In this document: positions 26,146 to 34,457 of the stretch, one piece after another
How the letters are laid out: each line of letters begins with the position of its first letter
Numbering within the stretch: the first letter of the stretch is position 1
NCBI GenBank assembly: GCA_963760965.1
Contig: CAVXEW010000006.1
Location: forward strand, 186,001-250,000
From: Pararhizobium_B sp963760965
Lineage (GTDB): Bacteria > Pseudomonadota > Alphaproteobacteria > Rhizobiales > Rhizobiaceae
Length of the DNA stretch: 64,000 nt
Direction: 5' to 3'
Made by a program: the position numbers and the translations under genes
The notes under the pieces: generated by a model
Database searches by the model: none
Told to the model about the DNA's origin: nothing
Seen by the model: only the letters and a program-made list of their open reading frames with translations

Positions 26146-26982
26146 ATGACCGAGTACGTCGCCAGACCGGCCCACGGAGCGGCGTGGGTGACCGGCGCCA
26201 GCTCGGGCATCGGGCGCGCCGTCGCGCGCAGGCTCTGCGCCGAAGGCTTTACCGTGTTCGCCACGGCGCGCAGCGCCGGCAAGCTGGCTGATCTTGCAGC
26301 CGAGGCGGGCTCCTTCGGGGGACGCATAGTGGCGATGCCGGGCGACGTGACGGACGCAGACGACATGGCGCGCATCGTCGATACGATCGAGCGGCAGCAC
26401 GGAGCACTCGCGCTGGCGATTTTCAACGCCGGCGTCTTCCTTCCCGTCTATGGCGAAGCGCTGGAAGTCGGAGATTTCGAGCGGAGCTTCGCGGTCAATC
26501 TGGGCGGCGTGGTCAACGGCATGGTTCCCGCGGTCGAGGCCATGAAGCGCGGCAATCGCGGCCAGATCGCCTTCGTCGCGTCCGTGACCGGCTATGGCGG
26601 CCTGCCCACCGGTGCGGCCTACGGAGCCACCAAGGCGGCGCTCATCAACATGGCCGAAAGCCTGAAATTCGACTTCGACAAGCTCGGAATCCGCATCCAG
26701 GTGGTCAATCCGGGCTTCGTCGACACGCCGGCGACGCAGCGCAACGAGTTCCCTATGCCGGACCTCGTGCCGGTCGACGACGCGTCGACCCTCATCGTCG
26801 ACGGATTGAAGCGGGGCGGGTTCGAGATCGCCTTCCCGAAGCGGTTCGTGACGCTCCTGAAGCTGCTTCGGTTCCTGCCCTACCGGGCCTATTTCGCCGT
26901 CCTCAATCGCAGGACCGGCTGGAAGAAGCGGCCGCTGAAGGTCGAGCTCGAAGAGACCGGCCTGGTCGAGCGAACCGGTTGA
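26146..26982 (+). CDS. Short-chain dehydrogenase/reductase (SDR)
   Basis: A 278-residue NAD(P)-dependent oxidoreductase. The nucleotide-binding motif WVTGASSGIGRAVAR is at residues 11-25, an NAG-type motif (FNAGVF) at about 95, and the catalytic set Ser (FVASVTGYGG), Tyr and Lys (YGATKAAL) at about 142-165. It lies 83 bases after the ChrR-like gene on the same strand. SDR genes occur in the RpoE-ChrR core group of other alphaproteobacteria beside cfa, DUF1365 and FAD genes, the same set found here on the opposite strand. The basic C-terminus (NRRTGWKKRPLK) suggests membrane association. The substrate is unknown; a lipid-derived carbonyl is a reasonable guess. Confidence 0.85.
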   Translation: MTEYVARPAHGAAWVTGASSGIGRAVARRLCAEGFTVFATARSAGKLADLAAEAGSFGGRIVAMPGDVTDADDMARIVDTIERQHGALALAIFNAGVFLPVYGEALEVGDFERSFAVNLGGVVNGMVPAVEAMKRGNRGQIAFVASVTGYGGLPTGAAYGATKAALINMAESLKFDFDKLGIRIQVVNPGFVDTPATQRNEFPMPDLVPVDDASTLIVDGLKRGGFEIAFPKRFVTLLKLLRFLPYRAYFAVLNRRTGWKKRPLKVELEETGLVERTG

Positions 26983-27046
26983 GGCGGCACCGCGGGGCGG
27001 TCCCGGCTATCGGCCGGCGCGGCCGGGATCCGAGGACGGGCGCGCG

Positions 27047-28354
27047 TCATTCGTAGACCACCTGCCGCACGTCGATGTTCTGTCCGCGGAAGCCCGCCTC
27101 GCAATAATGCAGGTAGAATTCCCACATCCGCCGGAACCGCTCGTCGAAGCCCAGCGGTCCGATCGTCTCCCACGCATTCCGGAAGCGGGTCCGCCACTCC
27201 GCAAGCGTGCACGCGTAGTCCGCGCCGAAGGCGCGGTGTGCCGTCATTCCAAGCCCGGAGCGGCCGGCGAATTCGCGCAGGTGCTCCAGGGTCGGCAGCA
27301 TGCCTCCGGGAAATACGTAGCGCTGGATGAAGTCCGGGTTTGACCGGTACCCCTCGAAGGACTGCGGGCTGATCGTGATGACCTGAAGGCCGGCGCGGCC
27401 GCCTGCCTTGAGGCAACGCCGCAGCATGTCGAAGAACGTCGTCCAGTATTTCTGGCCGACGGCCTCGAACATCTCGATCGAGATGATGCGGTCGTAGCTG
27501 CCGGTCTCGTCGCGATAGTCCTGGAACCGGATGTCCGTCAGGTCGTCTAGACCTGCCAGTGCCAGCCGCCGGCGGGCAAAGTCGAATTGCTCCCGGCTGA
27601 TCGTCAGTCCCGTGACGTGACAGCCGAGCTCGCGCGCGGCGAATTCGGCGAAACCGCCCCAGCCGCAGCCGATCTCGAGCACTCGGTCGCCGCGACGGAG
27701 GCCGGTCGCCTCGGCGAGTGCGCGGTATTTTGCCGTCTGAGCGCTCGCGAGGTCGTTCGCGCCGCCCTCGTAGAGCGCCGACGAATAGGACATCGTCTCG
27801 TCGAGCCACTGCTCGTAGAACGCATTTCCGAGGTCGTAGTGCGCCGAAATGTTCTTCCGCGAGCCGGCCCTGCTGTTGCTGTTCAGCCAGTGGCGGAGGA
27901 GTTCGATCAGGCGCAGGAGGCCTCGCGCCCGGCCGGTGAACTCCCGGAACATGTCGCGGTTCGCCAGGAACAGCTCGAGAAAGGCCGTGACGTCGGGGCT
28001 GTCCCAGTCGCCCGCCATGTAGGACTCGGCTACGCCAACGGTGCCGCCCGTGACGGCGCGCTGCGGCAGGTTCCAGTTGTGCAGGACGACGGCCGCCTCC
28101 GGCCCGGCGCGCTCGCCGTCGATCCGGAATCGGCGCCCCTCCGGCGTTCGGAAGACGAGCGAACCCCGTTGCAGGCGCACCGCGGCCCGAAGCACGATCT
28201 GCGCACGCGCCGGCAGCCCCCGCACGTGGCGGGCGACGTTGTCGGGCGACATCGGCTCTACGGAACCGGAGGCGTCCTGCCAGGTGGCGGCCTGGCCGGT
28301 CATCGGGATCCTGTCCCCGTGAAGGCGTATGCGGGCGATTTGATCAACGGGCAT
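27047..28354 (-). CDS. Cyclopropane-fatty-acyl-phospholipid synthase family methyltransferase
   Basis: A 435-residue SAM-dependent enzyme acting on unsaturated acyl chains of phospholipids. It has the N-terminal lipid-binding domain (VGVAESYMAGDWDSPDVTAF), then ISAHYDLGNAFYEQWLD, the SAM motif VLEIGCGWGGFAEFAA, and SIEMFEAVGQKYWTTFF, all typical of CFA synthases. Relatives in RpoE-ChrR clusters of Rhodobacter-type bacteria methylate vaccenoyl chains toward methylated or furan fatty acids, so the product may not be a cyclopropane. Its start at 28354 overlaps the DUF1365 gene by 11 bases; an ATG at 28303 preceded by AGGA is an alternative. It is the last gene of the phr operon. Confidence 0.88.
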   Translation of the reverse strand: MPVDQIARIRLHGDRIPMTGQAATWQDASGSVEPMSPDNVARHVRGLPARAQIVLRAAVRLQRGSLVFRTPEGRRFRIDGERAGPEAAVVLHNWNLPQRAVTGGTVGVAESYMAGDWDSPDVTAFLELFLANRDMFREFTGRARGLLRLIELLRHWLNSNSRAGSRKNISAHYDLGNAFYEQWLDETMSYSSALYEGGANDLASAQTAKYRALAEATGLRRGDRVLEIGCGWGGFAEFAARELGCHVTGLTISREQFDFARRRLALAGLDDLTDIRFQDYRDETGSYDRIISIEMFEAVGQKYWTTFFDMLRRCLKAGGRAGLQVITISPQSFEGYRSNPDFIQRYVFPGGMLPTLEHLREFAGRSGLGMTAHRAFGADYACTLAEWRTRFRNAWETIGPLGFDERFRRMWEFYLHYCEAGFRGQNIDVRQVVYE

Positions 28355-29201
28355 GGCTCGCTGGGTTGTCCTTCTTGAAACTGACTGCGGAAGGCGGCGT
28401 TGGCCGGGGAATGTATTTCATCCCCTTCAGCCAGAGGCGCAGAGCCTCGAAGTGGATTCCGGCGATGGTCTTCCATGTCGGCGCCATCGTGCGGACGAGC
28501 AGTGCGGCGAGCCGGGGCGTGGTGAGCGGCACCCTGCCGGCGGAGTAGGTGGTCGACAGGAGCGGGCCGTCCTCGTCCGTCACGAGGATCCGCCAGCGCA
28601 TCTCGTCGCGGGGCGGCACCATGCGGAAATGGTACCGCATCGCCATCGGGATGAACGGCGAGACGTGGAAGACCTTGCCGCAACTCTGCCGGATGCCGGC
28701 AGGCGAGACCTCCGTCGCGTCGACGGGGCAGACATAGGTGTGCCGGTCGCCGAAGGTGTTGCGCACCTCGTAGATCAGTGCCAGCACGCGGCCGTCCGCT
28801 GCATAGGCATGGTAGACGGAGAGCGGATTGAAGACGTAGCCGAACATTCGCGGATAGCAGGCGAGCGTCACCCTTGCCGGCGCTTCCTCCAGGCCGGCCC
28901 GCTGCAGCAGCGAAAGCGCATAGGCCTTGATGCTGGCGAACTCTCCGTCGACATGGTCGCTCTCCCGAAAACTCACGATGTTCGCCCGGTTCACCGAGAA
29001 GAGCCGGCTCATGCGGTCCGCCTCGTCGAGCCGGTCGAGGTCGATGAGCAGCGAGAAGACGCGGTAGGTGAAGCGATGCCGCGTCGGCTTCAGTCGCGCA
29101 TGCATCACCTTGCCCGCATAGAGCGACGCTGCCGCGAGGGGCGGCTTCCAGGCCGCGGGCGCCGGACTGTCGGCTTCCGGCGGAACCGGCTGGAAGGTCA
29201 T
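28344..29201 (-). CDS. DUF1365 protein
   Basis: A 285-residue DUF1365 protein. Typical blocks are visible: LYAGKVMHARLKPTRHRFTY near the N-terminus, FGYVFNPLSVYHAY (about 120), and HVSPFIPMAMRYHFRM. The biochemical function is unsettled. The family is nearly always between an FAD amine-oxidase-like gene and a CFA-type methyltransferase gene, as here, which implies a role in modifying membrane fatty acids. The start lies six bases after the FAD gene's stop, and the end overlaps the methyltransferase start, so the three are translated together. No membrane helix or signal peptide is evident. Confidence 0.88.
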   Translation of the reverse strand: MTFQPVPPEADSPAPAAWKPPLAAASLYAGKVMHARLKPTRHRFTYRVFSLLIDLDRLDEADRMSRLFSVNRANIVSFRESDHVDGEFASIKAYALSLLQRAGLEEAPARVTLACYPRMFGYVFNPLSVYHAYAADGRVLALIYEVRNTFGDRHTYVCPVDATEVSPAGIRQSCGKVFHVSPFIPMAMRYHFRMVPPRDEMRWRILVTDEDGPLLSTTYSAGRVPLTTPRLAALLVRTMAPTWKTIAGIHFEALRLWLKGMKYIPRPTPPSAVSFKKDNPASHAR

Positions 29202-29207
29202 GGTGTC

Positions 29208-30548
29208 TCACTCCGCCTGCTGGAGTGCCGGAGCCGGTTCGCCTGTCCGGCGTCGCCTCCACGGCACGATCCCGCCCAGCGCCTCCGCGGCGGCGAGCCC
29301 AGAAGACAGCCCGTCCTCGTGAAAGCCGTAGCCGGTCCATGCGCCGGCGAACCACGTGCCGAGCCGACCCTGTATCAGGGGGAGGCGCTCCTGCATCTCC
29401 ATCGCCTTGCCTCCAAACTGGGGGTGGTCATAGGAGAATTCGCCCAGCACAGTCTCCCGCGCCGGCTCGCGGTCCGGATTGAGCGTGACGAAGAGCGGGT
29501 GATTGACGTCGATCCCCTGAAGGCGGTTCATCCAGTAGGTCACCGCCACGTCGGCGCTTCCGTCGTCGCGGCTGGAGCGCAGGTAGTTCCACGATGCCCA
29601 GGCGCGGCGCCGCCTCGGCATCAGGTTGTCGTCGCGATGCAGGACGACGCGGTTGGCGCGGTAGGGGATCGCCGAGAGCACCTCGCGCTCTTCGGGACTC
29701 GGATCGTCCAGCATGGCCAGCGCCTGGTCGGAATGCGCCGCGATGACGATGCGGTCATAGATCTCCTCGCGGCCCGAGGCGTCCAGGATGTGGACCTTCC
29801 CGTCATGGCGGCGGACCGACAGCACCCCGCAATCGAGGCGGATGCGCCCCTCGAGCGGTGCGAGAAGCTTCTCCAGGTAGTTGCGGCTGCCGCCGGTCAC
29901 TGTCCTCCAGGCGCGGTGGCGCGCGTGGACCAGCCGGTGGTTGTCGAAGAAATGGACCAGCCGCTCGGCAGGGAACTCCATCATCGAGCGCGCGGGCGTC
30001 GACCAGATGGCGGCCGCCATCGGCAGGAGGTAGTTGTTCGCAAAGCCCGGCGAGAAGCCGCGCCAGTCGAGATAGTCGCCGACCGACATGCCCGCCAGTC
30101 GTCCCGCTGCCCTGTCCGCAAGGCACAGCCGGTTGAACCGCAGCACGTCCCGAAGCATGAGGAGGAAGGAAGGCCTGAACAGGTTTCGCTTCTGCGCGAA
30201 GACGCTCGCGAGACTGTCTCCGCACCATTCGAGCCGGCCGTGATCGAGGGACAGCGAAAAGCTCATGTCGCTTTCGTGCGTGGCGACGCCGAGATGGGCG
30301 AAAAGCGCCGTGAGGTCGGGATAGTTCGCCTCGTTGTAGACGATGAAGCCCGTGTCGACCGCAACGGGCACGCCGTCATGGTCGACGTCGACGGTCGCCG
30401 TGTGGCCGCCCGGCCTGTCCTGGCTTTCGTAGAGCGTGACGTCGTGGACGGGGTTGAGCGCCCAGGCGGCCGAACTGCCGGAGATGCCGGATCCGACGAC
30501 GGCGACCCTGAGGGGCGGAAACGCCGGGTTCTTGAATTGCACGTTCAT
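29208..30548 (-). CDS. FAD-dependent oxidoreductase (amine-oxidase-like, COG2907 type)
   Basis: A 446-residue flavoprotein. The N-terminal dinucleotide motif VAVVGSGISGSSAAW (about 15-29) is followed by LYESQDRPGGHTATV and, at the C-terminus, the second FAD contact FAGAWTGYGFHEDGLSSG. It belongs to the NAD(P)-binding FAD proteins that accompany DUF1365 and CFA-type genes. In furan fatty acid producing alphaproteobacteria such neighbours take part in desaturation or oxidation of methylated acyl chains; the assignment to this protein is an inference. Its ATG overlaps the photolyase stop (30545-30548), indicating translational coupling. Confidence 0.85.
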   Translation of the reverse strand: MNVQFKNPAFPPLRVAVVGSGISGSSAAWALNPVHDVTLYESQDRPGGHTATVDVDHDGVPVAVDTGFIVYNEANYPDLTALFAHLGVATHESDMSFSLSLDHGRLEWCGDSLASVFAQKRNLFRPSFLLMLRDVLRFNRLCLADRAAGRLAGMSVGDYLDWRGFSPGFANNYLLPMAAAIWSTPARSMMEFPAERLVHFFDNHRLVHARHRAWRTVTGGSRNYLEKLLAPLEGRIRLDCGVLSVRRHDGKVHILDASGREEIYDRIVIAAHSDQALAMLDDPSPEEREVLSAIPYRANRVVLHRDDNLMPRRRRAWASWNYLRSSRDDGSADVAVTYWMNRLQGIDVNHPLFVTLNPDREPARETVLGEFSYDHPQFGGKAMEMQERLPLIQGRLGTWFAGAWTGYGFHEDGLSSGLAAAEALGGIVPWRRRRTGEPAPALQQAE

Positions 30549-32008
30549 GCGGCGTCCTTGATCCTGTCATAGGCGGCGAGCGCCCTCTGCCGGGCACTCT
30601 TGTGCTCGACGATCGGTTCCGGATAGGATTTTCCGAGTTCGATGCCGGCTTCCTCCAGTACCTTTTGCGGTGCGGCCCAGGGCTTGTGGATGTGCTTGGC
30701 CGGCAGCTTTTCCAGTTCGGGCACGAAGCGGCGTACATAGTCACCGCGCGGATCGAACTTCTCGCCCTGCAGGATGGGGTTGAAGATGCGGAAATAGGGT
30801 GCGGCATCGGCGCCCGAGCCGGCGACCCACTGCCAGTTCGCCGCGTTCGATGCCGGGTCGGCGTCGACCAGCGTGTCCCAGAACCAGGCCTCGCCCTCGC
30901 GCCAGTCCAGGAGCAGGTGCTTGGTCAGGAACGAGGCGACGACCATGCGCACGCGATTGTGCATCCAGCCGGTCTGCCAGAGCTGGCGCATGCCCGCATC
31001 GACGATCGGATAGCCGGTCCGTCCCTGCTGCCATGCCTTCAGCGCAGCCCTGTCGACGGTCCAGTCGAAGCCGTCGAACCGCGAATTGTAATTTTCCTGC
31101 CTCATCTGCGGAAAGTGGTAGAGCAGGTGATGGCAGAACTCGCGCCAGACGATTTCCTTGCGGAAGGTCGTCCGGTCCTGCCGGGCGATGTCGTCGGGAA
31201 GGTTTCGCGTCGCGTGCCAGACCTGGTAGGGCGAGATTTCGCCGAGCGCCAAATGGGGAGACAGGCCTGAAGTCCCCTCCGGATCGGCGGGGTCGTCCCG
31301 GCGCCGGCCGTAGCCCTTCAGCCCGTCCTCGACGAAACGCGCGAGGCGGTCGAGGGCCGCCGCCTCTCCGGGCGTCCATGTCCGGGCGATCCCGCCCGAC
31401 CAGTCCGGTTCCCGCGGCAGCAGGCCCCAATCTTCGAGCCGCTCGCTCTCCGGAAAGGATCGCGGCGCCGGCAACCGCCCCGGGGCCGGAAGCGGCTCCC
31501 GCGGATCCTGCCCGCCTTCTATCGCCCGCCAGAACGGAGTGTAGACCTTGTAGGGACCTCCCGAGGTCGTTTCCAGCCGGGCCGGCTCGTGCAGCAGTCG
31601 TCCGGCAAAGCTGTGCACCTCGATCCCGCGGCCGGAAAAGCTCTCCTTGGTCGCCCGGTCGACGCCGACGCCCGCCGGATCGTAGCGACGGTTCCAGTGG
31701 ATGGCGAAGGCGCCGGTTTCCCCGACCACGTCGTCGAGCACGTCGGCAGCGCGGCCACGACGCAGCACCAGCCGCGAGCCGAGCCCGGCGATGTCCTCCG
31801 CGAGGGACGCGAGGGAATGATGAAGCCACCAGCGCTGCGCGCCGCCGAAGGCACGAGTGCCTGCGCTCTGCTCGTCCAGGATGAAGAGGGGAATCACCGG
31901 CGCGCCGGTCTCGCCTGCGAGGTGAAGCGCTGGGTTGTCGGCAAGGCGCAGGTCGTCTCGAAACCAGACGAGGACGGGTTGCTGATCTTTCCTCTGCTTG
32001 CTGGACAT
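30545..32008 (-). CDS. phrB: Deoxyribodipyrimidine photolyase
   Basis: A 487-residue DNA repair flavoprotein that uses light to split UV-induced cyclobutane pyrimidine dimers. The antenna domain starts with LVWFRDDLRLADNPAL. The FAD/DNA domain carries GYPIVDAGMRQLWQTGWMHN and ANWQWVAGSGADAAPYFR, where the tryptophans of the electron-transfer chain reside. Length suits a class I CPD photolyase rather than a cryptochrome. I chose the ATG at 32008 because conserved sequence begins right after it; the frame extends to 32131 without homology. It is first in the operon phr-FAD-DUF1365-cfa, behind a TGATCC-N16-CGTA promoter, consistent with light and singlet-oxygen stress. Confidence 0.92.
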   Translation of the reverse strand: MSSKQRKDQQPVLVWFRDDLRLADNPALHLAGETGAPVIPLFILDEQSAGTRAFGGAQRWWLHHSLASLAEDIAGLGSRLVLRRGRAADVLDDVVGETGAFAIHWNRRYDPAGVGVDRATKESFSGRGIEVHSFAGRLLHEPARLETTSGGPYKVYTPFWRAIEGGQDPREPLPAPGRLPAPRSFPESERLEDWGLLPREPDWSGGIARTWTPGEAAALDRLARFVEDGLKGYGRRRDDPADPEGTSGLSPHLALGEISPYQVWHATRNLPDDIARQDRTTFRKEIVWREFCHHLLYHFPQMRQENYNSRFDGFDWTVDRAALKAWQQGRTGYPIVDAGMRQLWQTGWMHNRVRMVVASFLTKHLLLDWREGEAWFWDTLVDADPASNAANWQWVAGSGADAAPYFRIFNPILQGEKFDPRGDYVRRFVPELEKLPAKHIHKPWAAPQKVLEEAGIELGKSYPEPIVEHKSARQRALAAYDRIKDAA

Positions 32009-32059
32009 CGAGCGATTTATTCCGATTTCGATAGAATTGGCCTTGTCTTGTGCTTTCGG

Positions 32060-32085
32060 TACGCAGGCCGGAAGCGCGCGGATCA
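32060..32085 (-). promoter_or_regulatory. Putative ECF-sigma promoter of the photolyase operon
   Basis: On the minus strand TGATCC (32085 to 32080), 16 bases, then CGTA (32063 to 32060), 52 bases before the photolyase start. This is the same motif and spacing as upstream of the ChrR-like gene; the five bases around the -35 (TGATCCGC) also agree. Confidence 0.6.
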
Positions 32086-32141
32086 GGGGATTCGGCAAGG
32101 GGGAGAAGTTTTCCGGCGGACGACCGCGCAAAGCGTTGAGA

Positions 32142-32169
32142 TTGATGATACACCTTTATGGTGTATTCT
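32142..32169 (+). promoter_or_regulatory. Promoter with nested palindrome for the 66-residue protein gene
   Basis: TTGATG (32142-32147) and TATTCT (32164-32169) are 16 bases apart. A perfect inverted repeat ATACACC-TTTAT-GGTGTAT (32148-32166) fills the spacer and overlaps the -10, as expected for a repressor operator. The regulator is not identified. Confidence 0.55.
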
Positions 32170-32201
32170 TTCTGGACCATGCGCGAAAATGGAGAGGTAC
32201 G

Positions 32202-32402
32202 ATGGAAAGGCGCAGTGACGCGGTGCAGGATGTGGAGATCGGTCTCGAACTGAACCGGGCGCTCGTGACCAGGAACGGCGATGCGGCTGCGACCGCCTTG
32301 GCGGACTATGTGCGCGCGCACCACATGCGGATATCCGAGGAGGCATGGCGCTTCCTCGAATACGCGGTGAAGTCCCAGTGGACGGACGAAGAGACCGGGT
32401 AG
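32202..32402 (+). CDS. Small protein of unknown function, 66 residues
   Basis: A short hydrophilic protein (MERRSDAVQDVEIGLELN at its start, ending AVKSQWTDEETG) with no membrane segment. Predicted helices cover most of it. I do not recognise the family. The start is well supported: GGAGAGG lies five bases before the ATG at 32202, and a promoter with an embedded palindrome lies just upstream. It is divergent from the photolyase operon and separated by 219 bases from the next gene, so it is probably monocistronic and repressor-controlled. The conserved-looking stretch MRISEEAWRFLEYAVKS is a possible protein-contact helix. Confidence 0.7.
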   Translation: MERRSDAVQDVEIGLELNRALVTRNGDAAATALADYVRAHHMRISEEAWRFLEYAVKSQWTDEETG

Positions 32403-32620
32403 GTCCCGCGATTCGCCTTTCGCTGCCGAAGCGAGCGCGGCCGGAATACTCTGCCCGGCCGGTGCGGTTTCCTGATCGGAGGCAGCTATTTCGGCTATTG
32501 CCGAAGCAGCCGATTTTTCTGCATTTGATTTTGTTGCGACTTTCGTTCAACTTGTGGCGGCTTCGCGCGGCGCGGGAGGAAAATGTGCCGCCGTGAAGTG
32601 ATCATTGGAGGAGACAATCT

Positions 32621-32761
32621 TTGGTATCTGAAATCGAGAACCGCCCGCAGCCAGCGGGCGAGACTGCTAAACTTGCGTCCTGGGTAGTGCCGTTCTTCGT
32701 CCTTGCGGCGATCGGCTTCATAGGCGCGGGACTTATCTTCGTGTTCACCACAATATTCTGA
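32621..32761 (+). CDS. Small single-span membrane protein, 46 residues, TTG start
   Basis: The frame reads VSEIENRPQPAGETAKLASW after the initiator, then a hydrophobic segment from residue 22 to 45 (VVPFFVLAAIGFIGAGLIF), and stops directly after. The N-terminal half is hydrophilic, so a cytoplasmic tail plus one membrane helix is likely. The start is a TTG at 32621, supported by GGAGGAG (32607-32613) seven bases upstream; no ATG exists in frame. I do not recognise a function. Small proteins of this form often tune larger membrane complexes, but the neighbours give no clue. Confidence 0.6.
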   Translation: MVSEIENRPQPAGETAKLASWVVPFFVLAAIGFIGAGLIFVFTTIF

Positions 32762-32839
32762 GGCCTTCGCCGGCGACAAGCTGCTAGGCTCGTGAATACA
32801 TGGTTCCGGCGAACCTGATGCTGCGCCGGAGACGGTGAT

Positions 32840-33022
32840 CTATGCGCCGGCTGCGACCCGCCGCTGCTGCTTCGGCGCCTTCGTTCTGCCGTGCCTGAAG
32901 GCTTTTGTTTGCTGCGCGAGATCGTCGAAGGTGTTGGGCAGAACCTCGTAGGCGCGCGACATTCCGCCCCCGCAACCTGCGAGAGATGCCAGCAGCAGCA
33001 TGGTGATGATGGTCCTTGCCAT
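32840..33022 (-). CDS. Small putative lipoprotein, 60 residues
   Basis: The start MARTIITMLLLASLAGC is a short lipoprotein signal with lipobox SLAGC and Cys17 as the modified residue. The mature part (about 43 residues) begins GGGMSRAYEVLPNTFDDL and turns strongly basic toward the end (RHGRTKAPKQQRR). GGAG lies nine bases before the ATG at 33022. No family recognised. The basic tail could bind peptidoglycan, nucleic acid or lipid A phosphates at the outer membrane; this is speculation. It is convergent with the small membrane protein gene. Confidence 0.6.
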   Translation of the reverse strand: MARTIITMLLLASLAGCGGGMSRAYEVLPNTFDDLAQQTKAFRHGRTKAPKQQRRVAAGA

Positions 33023-33438
33023 CGGGCCTGACTCCGGTTCGACGACCGGCGCCGCTCGTCTTGCGCCGCCGCCAGGGGAAAGCGGCCAATGCCCGGATTG
33101 GTTCCGGAGCTTATCTGGTCGCCGTCCGCAGGGTTGCTTCGCTGCGGCCGCGAGAGCGAAATGAGGTCCGGCGCCGTTTTATATGCCCCGCTCCGCCGGA
33201 CCTCCGCCCCGTTCCCCGTCACGGAACGGGAGACACATGATCACAGCCGGGATGGCCTGGATTTGATCGAGATCAACCGTGCCGAGTATATGAGCTGTCT
33301 TTCGCGAAAATCGCGAAGATTTCTGCTTCTCCTGCCGGGACCTGTCGCCGGTGCGGCGCCTTTCGGAGCCGATGAACCGCGTCGCGGGCATTCCCATCTG
33401 GTGGACAGGATCATCCACGATTTACGGTTGCTGTCTTG

Positions 33439-33552
33439 TTGACACACTCCGCATAGGTAGCGCAATCTGTCTGGCGCGGGTTCAGGGATGAACCCGTTCC
33501 GGGCCAGGACCCCGCCCGCTGCCGGAGCAACCCCTTCGAGGGCAGCGGGCGG
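33439..33552. other. Intergenic region with two strong hairpins, possible structured RNA
   Basis: The stretch 33023-33707 holds no credible gene. Within it, a TTGACA (33439-33444) precedes two perfect hairpins: CGGGTTCA-GGGA-TGAACCCG (33477-33496) and a 12-bp stem 33512-33523 with 33541-33552 around a 16-base loop. No good -10 element or U-run terminator is visible, so a small RNA is only a possibility. Confidence 0.3.
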
Positions 33553-33707
33553 TCGCCGGCATCGGCTTCCGGCCATAGCTTCGGCAGGCGAAGCGGACGT
33601 GGCGGTGCTTGCGGCCTACTGCAAATGACATAGTGCGACTAGGCATTATTGCGGGCATGTCTTCCCGCCCGACGGCAGTATTGTCTGTCATGGAGCGGGA
33701 CATTCAG

Positions 33708-33926
33708 ATGAAAACCGGGTTTCTTGACAAGGCACGTGCCTTCGCAGAATTCGCAGAGCCGAGATATGTGGAGACGGTTGGCGTCGGAACCACCGAAGGC
33801 TGGCACGAGAGGGAAGTTGCGGCCGGACTGCTTTGGCGGGCCGTCTTCCATTTCAAGATGCTCGATGGAAACGCGATCGACCTCGCCGATGTCGAGGCAG
33901 AGGTGAACAGCCTGCTGCAGCGCTGA
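33708..33926 (+). CDS. Hypothetical protein, 72 residues
   Basis: A small soluble protein starting MKTGFLDKARAFAEFAEP, with the middle block ETVGVGTTEGWHEREVAAGL and the end ADVEAEVNSLLQR. No signal peptide or membrane helix. I chose the ATG at 33708, with CGGGA seven bases upstream; an in-frame ATG at 33690 would add six residues. Predicted to be mostly helical with one glycine-rich turn. I do not recognise the family. It stands alone, upstream of the leftward tRNA-Asn. Confidence 0.55.
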   Translation: MKTGFLDKARAFAEFAEPRYVETVGVGTTEGWHEREVAAGLLWRAVFHFKMLDGNAIDLADVEAEVNSLLQR

Positions 33927-34204
33927 AACGGCGGCGCCGGCGGTTCCCGGCGTCCTTGATCGGCAGAATGCCCGCCGCATGCTCCGGGACGCCGCCGGTC
34001 GTTTCGAGATTTCTTCCGCCCTTTGCTGGAAGACCCTGCCTTTGCTGCGTCATTGCCGCGGAAAGGCGTCGAGCAGCAACGGCTGCCGGCGAAGATTGAC
34101 CGGATGCAGATGGAAGCCGGACAGGAGAGGTGTCGAAAAGGCTACCCCCGCGAACCCGGTCCGTCGCGAATTTCCATCGGTTTCAAAATCTTGATCAGGA
34201 ATAG

Positions 34205-34279
34205 TGGCTCCCCGGGCCGGATTCGAACCAGCGACCGATCGATTAACAGTCGAGTGCTCTACCACTGAGCTACCGGGGA
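34205..34279 (-). tRNA. tRNA-Asn (anticodon GUU)
   Basis: A 75-base tRNA with encoded CCA. On the minus strand the acceptor stem is TCCCCGG with CCGGGGA and the discriminator is G. The anticodon loop CTGTTAA carries GTT, and the T-loop is GGTTCGAATCC. Confidence 0.95.
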
Positions 34280-34457
34280 ACGGCTGCCTGCGACAGCGAT
34301 GCCGCGCTATACCAAACCAGATTCAGTTTTGCCAAGCGCTTTTCAAAAAAAAACCCTGATCTCTTGTGAGGTCTGGCATTCTCGACCATCTGCGGATGGC
34401 TGCGGCCTTCGCATGGAGCCGCCAAGCGCGCCCAGCTTCCAGGCAGAGCGAGTTGTT

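Noticed and set aside
33089..33442. 117-residue open frame
   Set aside because: No ribosome site, no domain, and composition typical of chance frames in GC-rich non-coding DNA.
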